In this document: in pieces, positions 1 to 8,590 of the stretch
Layout: each line of letters starts with the position of its first letter
Numbering within the stretch: the stretch's first letter is position 1
NCBI GenBank assembly: GCA_017431185.1
Contig: JAFRLP010000281.1
Location: 1-23,920, forward strand
Length of the DNA: 23,920 nt
Reading direction: 5' to 3'
DNA from: Victivallales bacterium
Lineage (GTDB): Bacteria > Verrucomicrobiota > Lentisphaeria > Oligosphaerales > Oligosphaeraceae
Notes under the pieces: generated by a model
The model's database searches: none
What the model saw: the letters and a program-made list of their open reading frames with translations, nothing else
What the model was told of the DNA's origin: nothing
Translations under genes and position numbers: made by a program

Positions 1-102
1 ACCTCTTCATATAATATGGTCTGGGAAAAAGGAAAAGCAAAGCGGCGCCAGTTTTTTGCGTCGTTTTTTGTGGCGTGGAAGGTGTTTTTTGGGGCATCGG
101 CC

Positions 103-130
103 TTGTTTCCGGCGGAAAACGAATTACAAT
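103..130 (+). promoter_or_regulatory. Candidate sigma-70 promoter for the prepilin peptidase gene
   Basis: TTGTTT at 103-108 and TACAAT at 125-130 are separated by 16 bases and lie about 115 bases upstream of the chosen start. Transcription from here would carry the long palindrome at 162-235 in the 5' leader. A second TATAAT box at 10-15 lies too close to the window edge to assess its -35 region. This is pattern matching only. Confidence 0.35.
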
Positions 131-161
131 ATGGTTGCATGTTGCATAAGAAAAGCGCAAG

Positions 162-235
162 AGGCAATTGCAAAACTACCGCCCAACCGCCATCACGCCG
201 TGAAGGCGGTTGGGATGAGTTTTTTGCAATTGCCT
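162..235. repeat. Palindromic repeat element, copy 1 (74 bp)
   Basis: This is a nested near-perfect hairpin. The outer arms are AGGCAATTGCAAAACT (162-177) and AGTTTTTTGCAATTGCCT (218-235), with two extra T in the right arm. The middle arms are CCCAACCGCC (182-191) and GGCGGTTGGG (205-214). The apex is TCACG-C-CGTGA (193-203). It shares its outer arms, CGCCGTGAAG (196-205) and GGATGAG (213-219) with copy 2 at 10043-10198, at the same 17-base offset. It ends 9 bases before the prepilin peptidase ATG. An ATG at 215 inside the element is in frame with that gene. Confidence 0.85.
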
Positions 236-244
236 TGTAAGTCA

Positions 245-1480
245 ATGGAAGGAATCTTTTCGACATTTGCCTTTGTTTTAGGCTGCTGCGTGGGCAGTTT
301 CATGAATGTGGTCACCTGGCGTCTGCCGCGTGGGGAGTCGCTGGTGTACCCGCCAAGCCATTGTCCGCGCTGCGGACACGCCATCCGTGCCTGGGAGAAC
401 ATCCCCATCATCAGTTGGCTGTGCCTGCGCGCCCGATGCAGCGGCTGTGGCCTGCCCATCTCGGTGCGCTATCCGCTGGGAGAGGCGGCGGTCGGCATGC
501 TTTACTTTCTGGTGTGGTATGCCGTGTATCATCGGATGCTGCCATGGGCGTTTTTGCCAGGGGCGTTTTTTCTGACGGGGGCGCTGCTGGCCGCCGCCTG
601 GATTGACGCCTTCCACCGCTTCATTCCGGATCTGATTAACTATTCTGGTCTCGTGGTGGCGCTGGCTTTGGCCATTTTCCTGCCAACAGGACGCCTCGCC
701 CTGCAGGAGCCGATTTCCCCGCACAGCGGTGCATTCATTCTTTCGGGCCTGCGCCATCTGCTGGCGAAGTTTGATATTCCCCTGGGGGGGTGGGCGGTGA
801 TAGACGCGGTTTTCGGAGCCGCTCTGGGCTATGCCATCCTGACCATCGCTGCCTGGAGCCTGCGACGGATTTTGGGGACCCGCAACGGGCGCTGCATCCC
901 CGCCGTCGAGGCCCGACTCTCCGAACAAGGCCTGAAGGTCGCGACGCCCATTCACGGACTATGCGAGAACACCCTGGTCTCCTGGGAGGAGTTGCTGGAC
1001 GATGAAAGCGACGTGCTTACTCTGCATGGACCGCTTCTTTCGGAAGGTGACAATGCAAAACCCGCCGTAGCCCATGTCCGCGCTGGTCTGAATGATGTAT
1101 CCATGGACGGAGAGAGACGCACCTGGGCATGCGTGAAAAACGTGTCCATGCGGGTGGAGCGCTGGTCGTTGCCTGGTGACGCCATAGGAGCGGGCGACGC
1201 CAAATTCCTGGCAATGACAGGCGCTTTTCTGGGAGCGGACGCCGTGCTTTACACGTTGCTTTGGGCAGCAGTCCTGGGCACGGCGTCTGCGCTGTTTTCC
1301 CGTTGCCTGACCAAGCTCTTCTCCCAGCGTAAGTCCGCCTCAAGCGGCTGGCGTGAATGGAGTCTCCCCTTTGCGCCGTTCATGGCTCTGGCTGCTTTTC
1401 TGTGGATGACTTGCGGAAATCTGGTGTTCCGATTAGGGGCCTTTTGGAATGAAATGGGTCATGATTCCCCTTGGCAATGA
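245..1480 (+). CDS. Prepilin peptidase (type IV leader peptidase, A24 family) with a large internal insertion
   Basis: This is an inner-membrane aspartic protease of the PilD/GspO family, which cleaves and usually N-methylates type IV prepilins or type II secretion pseudopilins. The 411-residue protein opens with a membrane segment (1-20) and GSFMNVVTWRLPRG. The zinc-type cysteine cluster follows as CPRCGH and CSGCG (C40, C43, C65, C68). The catalytic aspartates are D121 in WIDAFHRFIPD and D318 in the GAGDAK motif. Family members are usually 250-300 residues. Here about 100 mostly soluble residues (about 208-308) separate the two catalytic halves. I chose ATG 245 because the protein begins there like its family. 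The in-frame ATG at 215 lies in repeat copy 1 and would add MSFLQLPCKS. Neither start has a good ribosome site. No pilin gene is nearby. Confidence 0.9.
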   Translation: MEGIFSTFAFVLGCCVGSFMNVVTWRLPRGESLVYPPSHCPRCGHAIRAWENIPIISWLCLRARCSGCGLPISVRYPLGEAAVGMLYFLVWYAVYHRMLPWAFLPGAFFLTGALLAAAWIDAFHRFIPDLINYSGLVVALALAIFLPTGRLALQEPISPHSGAFILSGLRHLLAKFDIPLGGWAVIDAVFGAALGYAILTIAAWSLRRILGTRNGRCIPAVEARLSEQGLKVATPIHGLCENTLVSWEELLDDESDVLTLHGPLLSEGDNAKPAVAHVRAGLNDVSMDGERRTWACVKNVSMRVERWSLPGDAIGAGDAKFLAMTGAFLGADAVLYTLLWAAVLGTASALFSRCLTKLFSQRKSASSGWREWSLPFAPFMALAAFLWMTCGNLVFRLGAFWNEMGHDSPWQ

Positions 1481-1664
1481 CGATTCTGGCAACAAAAAGA
1501 CGTTTTTTTCGGAAATATAGGAAAAAATTGCAGACATGCGCTTGCAAAAGTAGATTTTCCGATTAACTTTTAGTTTGTGTGCCTTTGTCTCTCCAAGACA
1601 GGTGCGCGTTTTCTTGATTAAGACGGATAAAATCAACATAGGAACAACTCAAGGGAGTCCTTTC

Positions 1665-2942
1665 ATGGGCAAACTCAGCAAAATCCTGGCGCCTCTGGCA
1701 GCCGTGCTGGCAATTGCAGTCGCTGTTTTGATTTTTATGGCCTACCAACTCTTCCTGAAATACGAGAGGCGCGCCAATGATCTGGCCAGTGGACTCACCA
1801 AAATAGCCAAAATAGTCGATAAGGACGGCGGCACCGACACCGCCTCCAAGGTGACTTTCACCGCCAAGGCCACAGAGACTTCCCCCGATTCAGGCACATT
1901 GTCCTGGACGGATTACAAACTGGACACCTCCAAACTCACGGGAGCCATCAACGCGCTTGACCAGGCCGCCAACAAACTCGTGGAACAGCGCAATGACTTG
2001 GCGAGCGGCGTCCTGGAGACCGCCAAATTCATCGGCTTGAGTCCTGACGTGATCTCTTTGGAAAGCCTGCAGCAGGTGGAGAATTATCCAGACCCCGTTG
2101 CCACGGCCGGCAAATACGCGAAGGCGTTTAAAGAGCGCAATGACGTGATGGTCAAATACGTCCGGGGATACGGCAAGACCCTCGGCGCCAAGAACACCGG
2201 CAAAGTGGAGGTGTTGCCGGACAGTGATGGCAAGGGCGGTTTTGCCAGCACCCAGCTGGAGGCTCCGCTGAAGGAAATCCAGACCCAGATTGACGAGGTT
2301 CTCAAGCGGAAAAAGCACTATGAACAGTCCATCGCCAGCATCAAGAAGATTCTCGACGAGCACGAGGACTGGAAGTCCAACCCAGCCTCTGTTACTGGCT
2401 CCAAATATATCGAGGTTTTGAAAGACCTGTCTTTTGACCTGGATGTGGTGAACGCCAAACTGAAGGAACTCAAAAAAGTCCGCAAGGATCTGGAGGAGGC
2501 CAATGCCACAATCCGGGAACGCGAGGACGAAATCGCCAAACTCAACGCCGAAATGAAGAAGATGAAGGCGGAGCATGAAGCCATTCTGAAGAAATACCAT
2601 ATCGATGCCGAAGATGATGAACTGGTCAAACCTGCCTTGACCTCCATTGAACAGGTGGATGTCAGCGTCAAGGGTTCCGTCCTGGTGGCGAATGACACTT
2701 GGAACTATGTCGTGGTCAGTTTGGGAAACCGTGCAGTGGTGGTGGGCACCAAGGTGATTATCTCCCGCAATGGAAAGTACCTGGCCAGCGGTGAAGTCGT
2801 CGAGGCCACGAAAAAACCCAACGATGACGCGATCACCTTGCCCGACGAGTGCAGTCTGGTCAATTTGAGCCGCCGCGTGGGAAGCGAAAACCTGGTGGGT
2901 GCGGATGTCTTTATCGGCAATCTGCTCCAGGAAGAAAAGTAA
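1665..2942 (+). CDS. Membrane-anchored coiled-coil protein of unknown function
   Basis: I do not recognise a named family. The 425-residue product has one N-terminal transmembrane segment (about 8-30) and a short cytoplasmic start, so most of it should lie in the periplasm. Predicted helices rich in charged residues run from about 90 to 320. The clearest coiled coil is about 259-312, with Lys/Glu/Leu repeats. A beta-rich C-terminal domain (about 330-420) contains VVVGTKVIISRNGKYLASGEV, which resembles a small barrel. ATG 1665 is chosen because AAGGGAG (1651-1657) sits 7 bases upstream and the membrane anchor follows. It is 16 bases from the lipoprotein gene, which is followed by murG, so a role in the cell envelope is likely by context only. 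Confidence 0.8.
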   Translation: MGKLSKILAPLAAVLAIAVAVLIFMAYQLFLKYERRANDLASGLTKIAKIVDKDGGTDTASKVTFTAKATETSPDSGTLSWTDYKLDTSKLTGAINALDQAANKLVEQRNDLASGVLETAKFIGLSPDVISLESLQQVENYPDPVATAGKYAKAFKERNDVMVKYVRGYGKTLGAKNTGKVEVLPDSDGKGGFASTQLEAPLKEIQTQIDEVLKRKKHYEQSIASIKKILDEHEDWKSNPASVTGSKYIEVLKDLSFDLDVVNAKLKELKKVRKDLEEANATIREREDEIAKLNAEMKKMKAEHEAILKKYHIDAEDDELVKPALTSIEQVDVSVKGSVLVANDTWNYVVVSLGNRAVVVGTKVIISRNGKYLASGEVVEATKKPNDDAITLPDECSLVNLSRRVGSENLVGADVFIGNLLQEEK

Positions 2943-2958
2943 CCCGGGACTTGATGAG

Positions 2959-3111
2959 ATGAACAGTCGCCTTCTGCCTATCCTGCTTCTGGCCCTGATT
3001 TGCGGCTTGTTGACAAGTTGCGTGAGCGTTGGCGAATATGAGTCCAATGACCTTCCTTGGAGCAAACCCGCCGCCTGGGAGAATACAACCCTGGGTGTGC
3101 CGGTGAATTGA
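2959..3111 (+). CDS. Very small lipoprotein (50 residues)
   Basis: The product starts MNSRLLPILLLALICGLLTS and has a lipobox LLTSC with C21 as the expected lipidated residue, leaving a mature peptide of only 30 residues. The mature part holds DLPWSKPAAWE and ends TLGVPVN. Small lipoproteins with a similar DxPW-x-x-P-x-x-W stretch are, from memory, seen in Verrucomicrobiota relatives, but I cannot assign a function. It lies 16 bases after the coiled-coil gene and 23 bases before murG on the same strand, so co-transcription is likely. The ribosome site is weak (GATGAG). Confidence 0.65.
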   Translation: MNSRLLPILLLALICGLLTSCVSVGEYESNDLPWSKPAAWENTTLGVPVN

Positions 3112-3134
3112 CTCAAGGGGCTGTCAAAAAGGCC

Positions 3135-4256
3135 ATGAGTACGCCACATTTGGTCATAGCCTGCGGCGGCACAGGAGGGCATTTCTACCCGACGGTGGCC
3201 ATCGGCCAGGCGTTTCAGGAACTGGGCGGCAAAGTCACGCTCCTGGTGGCGGGCAAGCATTTCAGCGAGCAGATGACCTTCGCGGAACGGCAGGGCATCG
3301 ACGCCCTGGCGGTGCCAGCCGTGCAAATGCCCACCAATGCGCCGGAGGCGCTGACCTTTCCGTTTCGCTTTGCGCAATGCTATTTTGTGGCGCGCCGGTG
3401 CATTCGTGAACTGAAGCCAGACCTGATGCTGGGCATGGGGTCGTATGCTTCGGTGGCCAGTTGCCTGGCCCGCCCGTCACGTGTTCCGCTGGTGCTGCAC
3501 GAAGGAAACGCCTTTATGGGCAAAGCGAACCGCCTGCTGGCGGGAAGGCTGGCGGGCGTTCTGGCTGCCCGTGCCTGTGCGATTGGTCTCTCCCTCCCCT
3601 TGGAAAAGCCAGGGCAATGTCGCGGATTGCCGTCCAAACTGGTAGGCATGCCTTTGCGTTCCGCCCTGCTGGCGGCTGTTGCAAAACCAGCGGAGGCGTC
3701 TGCGGAGCATTCGGGTAAAGCCACCATTTTGATTTTTGGAGGCAGCCAGGGGGCGAGGGCAATCAATGGCCTGCTGGAGCAGACAGCGCCGTTGCTTCGT
3801 CCCATAGCCTCGCGTTTTCATTTGATACATCTGACGGGGACGGATGACAATGACGCACTGTCGTCCGCCTATCAGTCGGCGGGTGTCTCCGCAGAGGTTC
3901 GGCGAGCCGAACCTGCCATTGAAAAATGCTACCAGGCGGCGGATTTGGTAATCTGCCGCGGCGGGGCCTCAAGCCTATGCGAACTCGCCCTATTTGGCAA
4001 ACCTGCGGTCATCATTCCCTTGCCCACGGCGGCGGACGACCACCAGAGCGCCAATGCCCGCTATGCGGTCTCCATCCATGGCGCCATTCACCTTCCGCAA
4101 ACGCAGGCCACTCCGCAAAAGTTAATCTCCGTCCTTCAGCAATATCTGGAGAATCCTGCGGAGTTCCGGAAAATGGGAGAGAATCTGCACGCCATTGCCA
4201 AACCCGACGCGGCAAAGGAGATGGCCTCGTTCATTTTCCAGCAGGTGAAAAAATAG
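3135..4256 (+). CDS. murG: UDP-N-acetylglucosamine--lipid I N-acetylglucosaminyltransferase (MurG)
   Basis: MurG adds GlcNAc from UDP-GlcNAc to lipid I at the inner face of the cytoplasmic membrane, forming lipid II for peptidoglycan. The 373-residue protein shows the family motifs in order: GGTGGHFYP (11-19), MGSYAS (101-106), HEGNAFMGKANR (122-133), GGSQGARAIN (202-211) and CRGGASSLCELALFGKP (274-290). It ends with PLPTAADDHQSANA. The usual HEQN is HEGN here, and the glycine-rich acceptor loop reads GMGSYAS. ATG 3135 gives a start directly before the first Rossmann strand; ribosome-site support is poor. It follows the coiled-coil and lipoprotein genes and is not next to murD, which lies about 16 kb away. 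Confidence 0.95.
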   Translation: MSTPHLVIACGGTGGHFYPTVAIGQAFQELGGKVTLLVAGKHFSEQMTFAERQGIDALAVPAVQMPTNAPEALTFPFRFAQCYFVARRCIRELKPDLMLGMGSYASVASCLARPSRVPLVLHEGNAFMGKANRLLAGRLAGVLAARACAIGLSLPLEKPGQCRGLPSKLVGMPLRSALLAAVAKPAEASAEHSGKATILIFGGSQGARAINGLLEQTAPLLRPIASRFHLIHLTGTDDNDALSSAYQSAGVSAEVRRAEPAIEKCYQAADLVICRGGASSLCELALFGKPAVIIPLPTAADDHQSANARYAVSIHGAIHLPQTQATPQKLISVLQQYLENPAEFRKMGENLHAIAKPDAAKEMASFIFQQVKK

Positions 4257-4288
4257 CGTCGGGGCGGACAGTCTCCCAGCCATTCCGT

Positions 4289-6475
4289 TCAGACCATTTC
4301 CCAACGACGACGAAGGCACCATTCCAGGCAGAACAGGCAGAGGAGGGAGGCCAGCCACGGCCATTGGTTCCATATCGGACGCTCAATCGTGGTCTGGAAC
4401 TGGCGTGGCTCCAATTTCAAGTCGTCGAGGGCGTGAAAGCGTTCCTGCCAGGGCACGAGCCGTCCCCCCGATTCCCTGGCCAGACGCGCCAGAAACACGC
4501 GGTCAATGTGTACACCCGTCTTTTCATGTTCGGGACAATGTGCCAGCAGCAAGGCTGATGCCCTGCCCGTCCCATCCGCAGAAACCATTTCAATGCGGTA
4601 AGTTCCAGCCTCCTCTGGCACAAACTCGCAGCGGTGGCCGAATTGCAGGGCAAACAATCCGACCTCGGCTCCCAATCTCGCCTGCGTCATCGGGAAAGCG
4701 ATTGACTTGCCGGACGGCGTAGTGACCTTGCAGGTGACACCGGTGCCGGCAGTGCCTCCAATCGCACCCAGAACAACCTGCTGTCCCAACTCCACCTCGG
4801 ATTCCGCCACCACGACTTGCAGTTCCTCATGCGAGGAATCCTCCCCTTGCCTGGGCGCAAGCCAGTGGAGCAACTGGGTGACGAAACGCCCATAGAGTCC
4901 TTTGGCGGCTGGCCCGGCATCCCCACCCATTTGCCAGCGCCACAGACTGTCGCTCAGCAACAGAGCCACCCTGCCCTGTCCGTACCGGCGCACCAGCAGC
5001 ACGGGAGAGCCATCCGAGGTCGCCAGGCAGACGGTGGAGAAATCTCCCTGCCTGACTGGTCTCCAGACCGACAGCAAGGGAGGAAAACGCACGGTCTCCG
5101 CCAAACTCCCAAAGACGGGCATAGCCCGGCCTTCTGGCGTAAAATCGACGGCATACCGTCCCTCGTTCATGGCAGCGCCGTCCGCGCTGACGGCTGGCAG
5201 CAATCCGGCGATGGGGGATTGCGTGGCAATGCCGTCGCCGGCCATGGCCTTGGTTCCGACCGAGAGCAGAAGTCCCCCGCCCATCTCCACGAACTGCCGA
5301 ATGGCCTCCGCCTCCTGCGCCGAAACGGCGTCCGCGCCCAGGTCTCCCAGGATGATGGTGCGGTAGGGGCGCAGGCCATCGGCATCCAGCGGAGGCAATC
5401 TGCCGCTTTCCCCAGATTCATCAAAGTTGATGAAGGCGCCGTCCCCCGCCTTGAGATAGGCGCTGAGCTGGAAATTCCTCTCGGCAAGAAGAGAGCGCTT
5501 GAGGAATTTGAATTCCCAACGGGGAGTTCCCTCCAAATAGAGCACCCTTTCGCGGGAATCCGTGACTTCAATCAGCAACTCACGGCGATTGTTGCCCTGG
5601 TCATCATCCGTTTCAGGGGCAATGGCAACCTCATAGACCAGTTGTCCCGGGGCATCCGGCGTGACTTCAAAGGAGAGGCGGCGCAGGCCCTCCCGCGCAT
5701 CAAACGTGACCCGTTGCGTCTGGAGATTCTTCCCCGACTGGTTCAACCGCACGTCAAAATTGGCGCCGGCCTCCCCCTTTATGCGGCGGACAGTCACCCA
5801 TATAGTGGTTTTCCAGCCCGCGATGACCCTCCGCGGATAGGAGAGAGTTCCCACCGCGAAGTCCGTGATGTCCTGCCGGGCGATTTCCCCCTTGTCCTCC
5901 AATTCGGGTATCAGGAGGGGCGTCCCCAGCGCCGAAGCGTCAAAACGCTGCACACTCTGGTCCAGGCCGTCACTGAGGAGAATCACCCCAGCAAGGTACT
6001 CTCCGCGCAGGCGCGTGGCCAGTTTGGCCAGCTGGTCAGACAGGAAAGTCCGGGGCGCGTGAAAGCCCTCCTCCGGACTCCATTGCTGACTCAATTCCTG
6101 TCCCACGGAGAACCAAAGTGTCCTGGCGTTGGACAGCCGTCCTTGCAACTCCGCTGACTGGGCGTATTCGACCGCCCGGGCGGCACGGGTCTGAGCCGCC
6201 CCCAGGGGATTGTCCTCCATACTTGCCGAGACATCCACCACGATGGCGACGGCGGGACGCTCCTGCTCCGTGCGCACCGTCCGCCAGGATGGTTGGCAAA
6301 CGAACCAGGTGAGCAGCAGAAAGGCGACCACACGCAGTCCACAGAGCCATCCCCGTTGCCAGGCGCCCAGGGAGCAGGCGCGGTAACTGCGCCAGGCCAG
6401 CCAGGTGAACACCAGGCATACGGGCAGCAACAGCCACCACGGCAGAATCGGTTGCCAGACCAGCGTCGCCATCAT
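4289..6475 (-). CDS. Large vWA-domain membrane protein with a glutamine-amidotransferase-like domain
   Basis: The 728-residue protein has two N-terminal membrane segments (about 10-28 and 46-62). A von Willebrand A domain follows with the metal-site motif DVSAS (81-85) and LLSDGLDQS. Next come beta-rich regions and a class I amidotransferase-like fold around LRPYRTIILGDLGADAV and FVEMGGGLLLSVGTKAM. The C-terminal membrane segment is WLASLLCLFCLEWCL, close to residues 705-722. This architecture is known from Bat/MoxR-associated clusters of Planctomycetes and Verrucomicrobiota, where the biochemical role is unproven. I see no amidotransferase active-site cysteine, so the fold may only be structural. 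ATG 6475 overlaps the TGA of the BatA-like gene as ATGA, which indicates translational coupling. Confidence 0.88.
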   Translation of the reverse strand: MMATLVWQPILPWWLLLPVCLVFTWLAWRSYRACSLGAWQRGWLCGLRVVAFLLLTWFVCQPSWRTVRTEQERPAVAIVVDVSASMEDNPLGAAQTRAARAVEYAQSAELQGRLSNARTLWFSVGQELSQQWSPEEGFHAPRTFLSDQLAKLATRLRGEYLAGVILLSDGLDQSVQRFDASALGTPLLIPELEDKGEIARQDITDFAVGTLSYPRRVIAGWKTTIWVTVRRIKGEAGANFDVRLNQSGKNLQTQRVTFDAREGLRRLSFEVTPDAPGQLVYEVAIAPETDDDQGNNRRELLIEVTDSRERVLYLEGTPRWEFKFLKRSLLAERNFQLSAYLKAGDGAFINFDESGESGRLPPLDADGLRPYRTIILGDLGADAVSAQEAEAIRQFVEMGGGLLLSVGTKAMAGDGIATQSPIAGLLPAVSADGAAMNEGRYAVDFTPEGRAMPVFGSLAETVRFPPLLSVWRPVRQGDFSTVCLATSDGSPVLLVRRYGQGRVALLLSDSLWRWQMGGDAGPAAKGLYGRFVTQLLHWLAPRQGEDSSHEELQVVVAESEVELGQQVVLGAIGGTAGTGVTCKVTTPSGKSIAFPMTQARLGAEVGLFALQFGHRCEFVPEEAGTYRIEMVSADGTGRASALLLAHCPEHEKTGVHIDRVFLARLARESGGRLVPWQERFHALDDLKLEPRQFQTTIERPIWNQWPWLASLLCLFCLEWCLRRRWEMV

Positions 6476-8589
6476 CGTGAACGGCCCTCCCTCGAAGAGT
6501 CTGGTGTTGAGGCGTGTTCCTGACGTACGCTGCGCCAGTTGGCGAACAGCACCTCCGCCGCTACCAAAAGCAGAGCCAGCACCAGCAACACTGGCCATAG
6601 CGGACTCCCCAGCCGCAGATTTTCAAGTTGGTGGCGCAAAGCCGAGGCGTCCTCTGAATAGGCAACTGGCACACCAGGCAGGGAGGAGACCAGTTCCTCG
6701 CGCGAAAGGTAGTTCAGTTCGCACTCGCCTCTGGGCAGATTGACCGCAAAACGGATTTGCCGACCAGCGGCCTCCAGGGAATACAGCCCCGGCAAGGCCA
6801 AGTCGGCAATTGACATTGGTTCGCCAATCCGCTGACGGGCAAGCGTCACCTGCCTGACCTCAGAATCAGGCGAGGTCATCTGCCCGCTCACATTCAGTTC
6901 CTCTCCCGCCCAGGGCAGCCGCACGGACTCGCCGCAGACGGTCTCCAAGGCGCCGCCTTGCGCGCCGACCTCCCGCGCGAGTTCCTGGACAACAATCAGG
7001 AACAGCGGAGAGACGGGCCAGTCCCCCCAGTCACGGTTGGCCCCTGCGCCAAATAAGAGAATCCGCCCATTCTCGGCAGGGACGGACAGCGCGAAAGCCC
7101 CGCCCTCCCCCGACTCCAGCAGGGCGGCGCTGACCTCAGGCGACATCCGCAACTCCAGCATTCGCCTGGTGGTGAAGCGCCAAGGCTGCGGCAGAATGTT
7201 CTCCAGACGGCGCACAAGAGTCTCCTGGCGGCTGCCAGGCTGAAGAATGACGGGCTTGGCTTCGGGATAAATCACCGGGGTGACATTCAGACCGCGCAAA
7301 GGCTCCAGTTGATGCAAAGACTCCATGGTGAATCCACCCGCGTCTCCTGGGAAAATCCCGATGGTGCAGCCAGTCGCCAGCAGGCGTCTCAAACGCGCCG
7401 TGACCGCCTCGTTCCAGGCAGGCGGATTGCAGAGAAACACCAGGGGATAGGCGGTGGCGTCGGCGGACAGAAAACCGCTCCAGTCAATGATTTCCGGACG
7501 CACGGCGGCCACGCCGCGTCCGCCTGGCTGCAAGGCGCGCGCCAGAAAGAAGCCGTCACGCTCCGCCGTGCCGTTCACCACCAGCACGGGAACGCCCTGC
7601 ACACGCGGCAGACTGAACCAACGGCGGTCATTCAGGGGATAGGCGTCCCCAGGCAGGGAAACGACGCCGCAGAACTGCGGTGCATCCCCAGAAGGCTTGA
7701 TTGGCAGTGAAAGTTCCCCCGCCGCATCAGAGGTGAATTCGGGAACCCCTTGCGTCAACTCCGTGCCTTCGCCCTCCACCCGCACGGAAGGCGCGCCGCC
7801 GTAGGCTTCCTCCCGACACGCCGCAAGCCGCAAGGTTGTGCCGGAATCCCCCTGCAAGACGGCGGGGCGGAAATCCGCCGTGAGAATGCCAGCGTCAGCC
7901 TTTGTCCGACGCGCCAGCCGATTCCAGAACAGAGCCATTCCGTCTTTCTGGACACGCGCAAGAATGCGCTTCGCATCCTCCGCGCTCCAGGCGCTTTTCT
8001 GAAAATCGCTGAACAGATGGATTTCCGCGCCGCGAAGAGTATCGGTCAACAGGAAGACCGCCTCCAGACTGGCGGCCAGTCCCGCTGTGGCGTAGCCCGC
8101 ATTCAAACCAAGAAGGGCGTTGCGGACGGCTCCCAAATCGGAGACGGGCGGAAAGATGACCTGAGGCTCCGCCAAGCCAGGGGCCAGCAACGCGCAGCGG
8201 TCGCCCTCCTCCAGGCCATCCAGCAGTTCCATGGCCCATTGGCGCGCGCTGTCAAACAGCGTCACTCCGCCCTCCTGGGCCTGCATGCTGGCCGTCGCGT
8301 CCAGAACAATCATCAGGGTACGCTGGTTGCCAGGCAGGAAATGGCTGAAGCGGACCATTGGCCTGGCAAACGCCAGAGCCAGCAGCAGCACCAGCAGCAC
8401 CCTCAAAAGCAAGGTGATGGCTTGGGTAACTCGCCGTGCGCGGCGGGACTGCGCGAGAGCCTCGCGCAGGAAACGCACGGCGGCAAACTTCATTGGAGTC
8501 GGTCGATGCCGATGAAGCAGGTGAAGGGCAATCGGCACCAATGCCACCAGGCTGAACCACAGAAATGGGTTGGCCAGAAATATCGGCAT
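6472..8589 (-). CDS. BatA-like vWA-domain membrane protein
   Basis: The N-terminus, MPIFLANPFLWFSLVALVPI, followed by ALHLLHRHRP and a second helix (about 56-75), is the double-membrane BatA N-terminal domain. A vWA domain follows from about 90, with the MIDAS-type motif DATAS (97-101), a DxTxS variant of DxSxS. Beta-rich periplasmic regions and a final membrane segment near 665-690 complete the 705-residue protein. Bat proteins are inner-membrane partners of MoxR ATPases and DUF58 proteins, linked to envelope stress tolerance. Here the downstream partner overlaps by 4 bases and the upstream gene ends 1 base before this start. A DUF58 gene occurs only at 14356, and MoxR is not in the window. 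Confidence 0.9.
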   Translation of the reverse strand: MPIFLANPFLWFSLVALVPIALHLLHRHRPTPMKFAAVRFLREALAQSRRARRVTQAITLLLRVLLVLLLALAFARPMVRFSHFLPGNQRTLMIVLDATASMQAQEGGVTLFDSARQWAMELLDGLEEGDRCALLAPGLAEPQVIFPPVSDLGAVRNALLGLNAGYATAGLAASLEAVFLLTDTLRGAEIHLFSDFQKSAWSAEDAKRILARVQKDGMALFWNRLARRTKADAGILTADFRPAVLQGDSGTTLRLAACREEAYGGAPSVRVEGEGTELTQGVPEFTSDAAGELSLPIKPSGDAPQFCGVVSLPGDAYPLNDRRWFSLPRVQGVPVLVVNGTAERDGFFLARALQPGGRGVAAVRPEIIDWSGFLSADATAYPLVFLCNPPAWNEAVTARLRRLLATGCTIGIFPGDAGGFTMESLHQLEPLRGLNVTPVIYPEAKPVILQPGSRQETLVRRLENILPQPWRFTTRRMLELRMSPEVSAALLESGEGGAFALSVPAENGRILLFGAGANRDWGDWPVSPLFLIVVQELAREVGAQGGALETVCGESVRLPWAGEELNVSGQMTSPDSEVRQVTLARQRIGEPMSIADLALPGLYSLEAAGRQIRFAVNLPRGECELNYLSREELVSSLPGVPVAYSEDASALRHQLENLRLGSPLWPVLLVLALLLVAAEVLFANWRSVRQEHASTPDSSREGRSR

Positions 8590-8590
8590 G

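Noticed and set aside
16..240. Small open frame of 74 codons at the window start
   Set aside because: Its second half is made of the palindromic element and it lacks a ribosome site or family resemblance.
1890..3377. Long minus-strand open frame (495 codons) opposite the coiled-coil protein
   Set aside because: It spans three real plus-strand genes and has no family motif. It is a shadow of high-GC third-position codon bias.
4817..6157. Plus-strand open frame of 446 codons opposite the large vWA gene
   Set aside because: No motif, no ribosome site, Arg/Pro/Gln-rich composition typical of antisense GC-rich DNA.
4289..6475. Active glutamine amidotransferase function for the large vWA protein
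   Set aside because: The domain resembles the fold, but no nucleophilic Cys in the expected elbow or Cys-His-Glu triad is visible.
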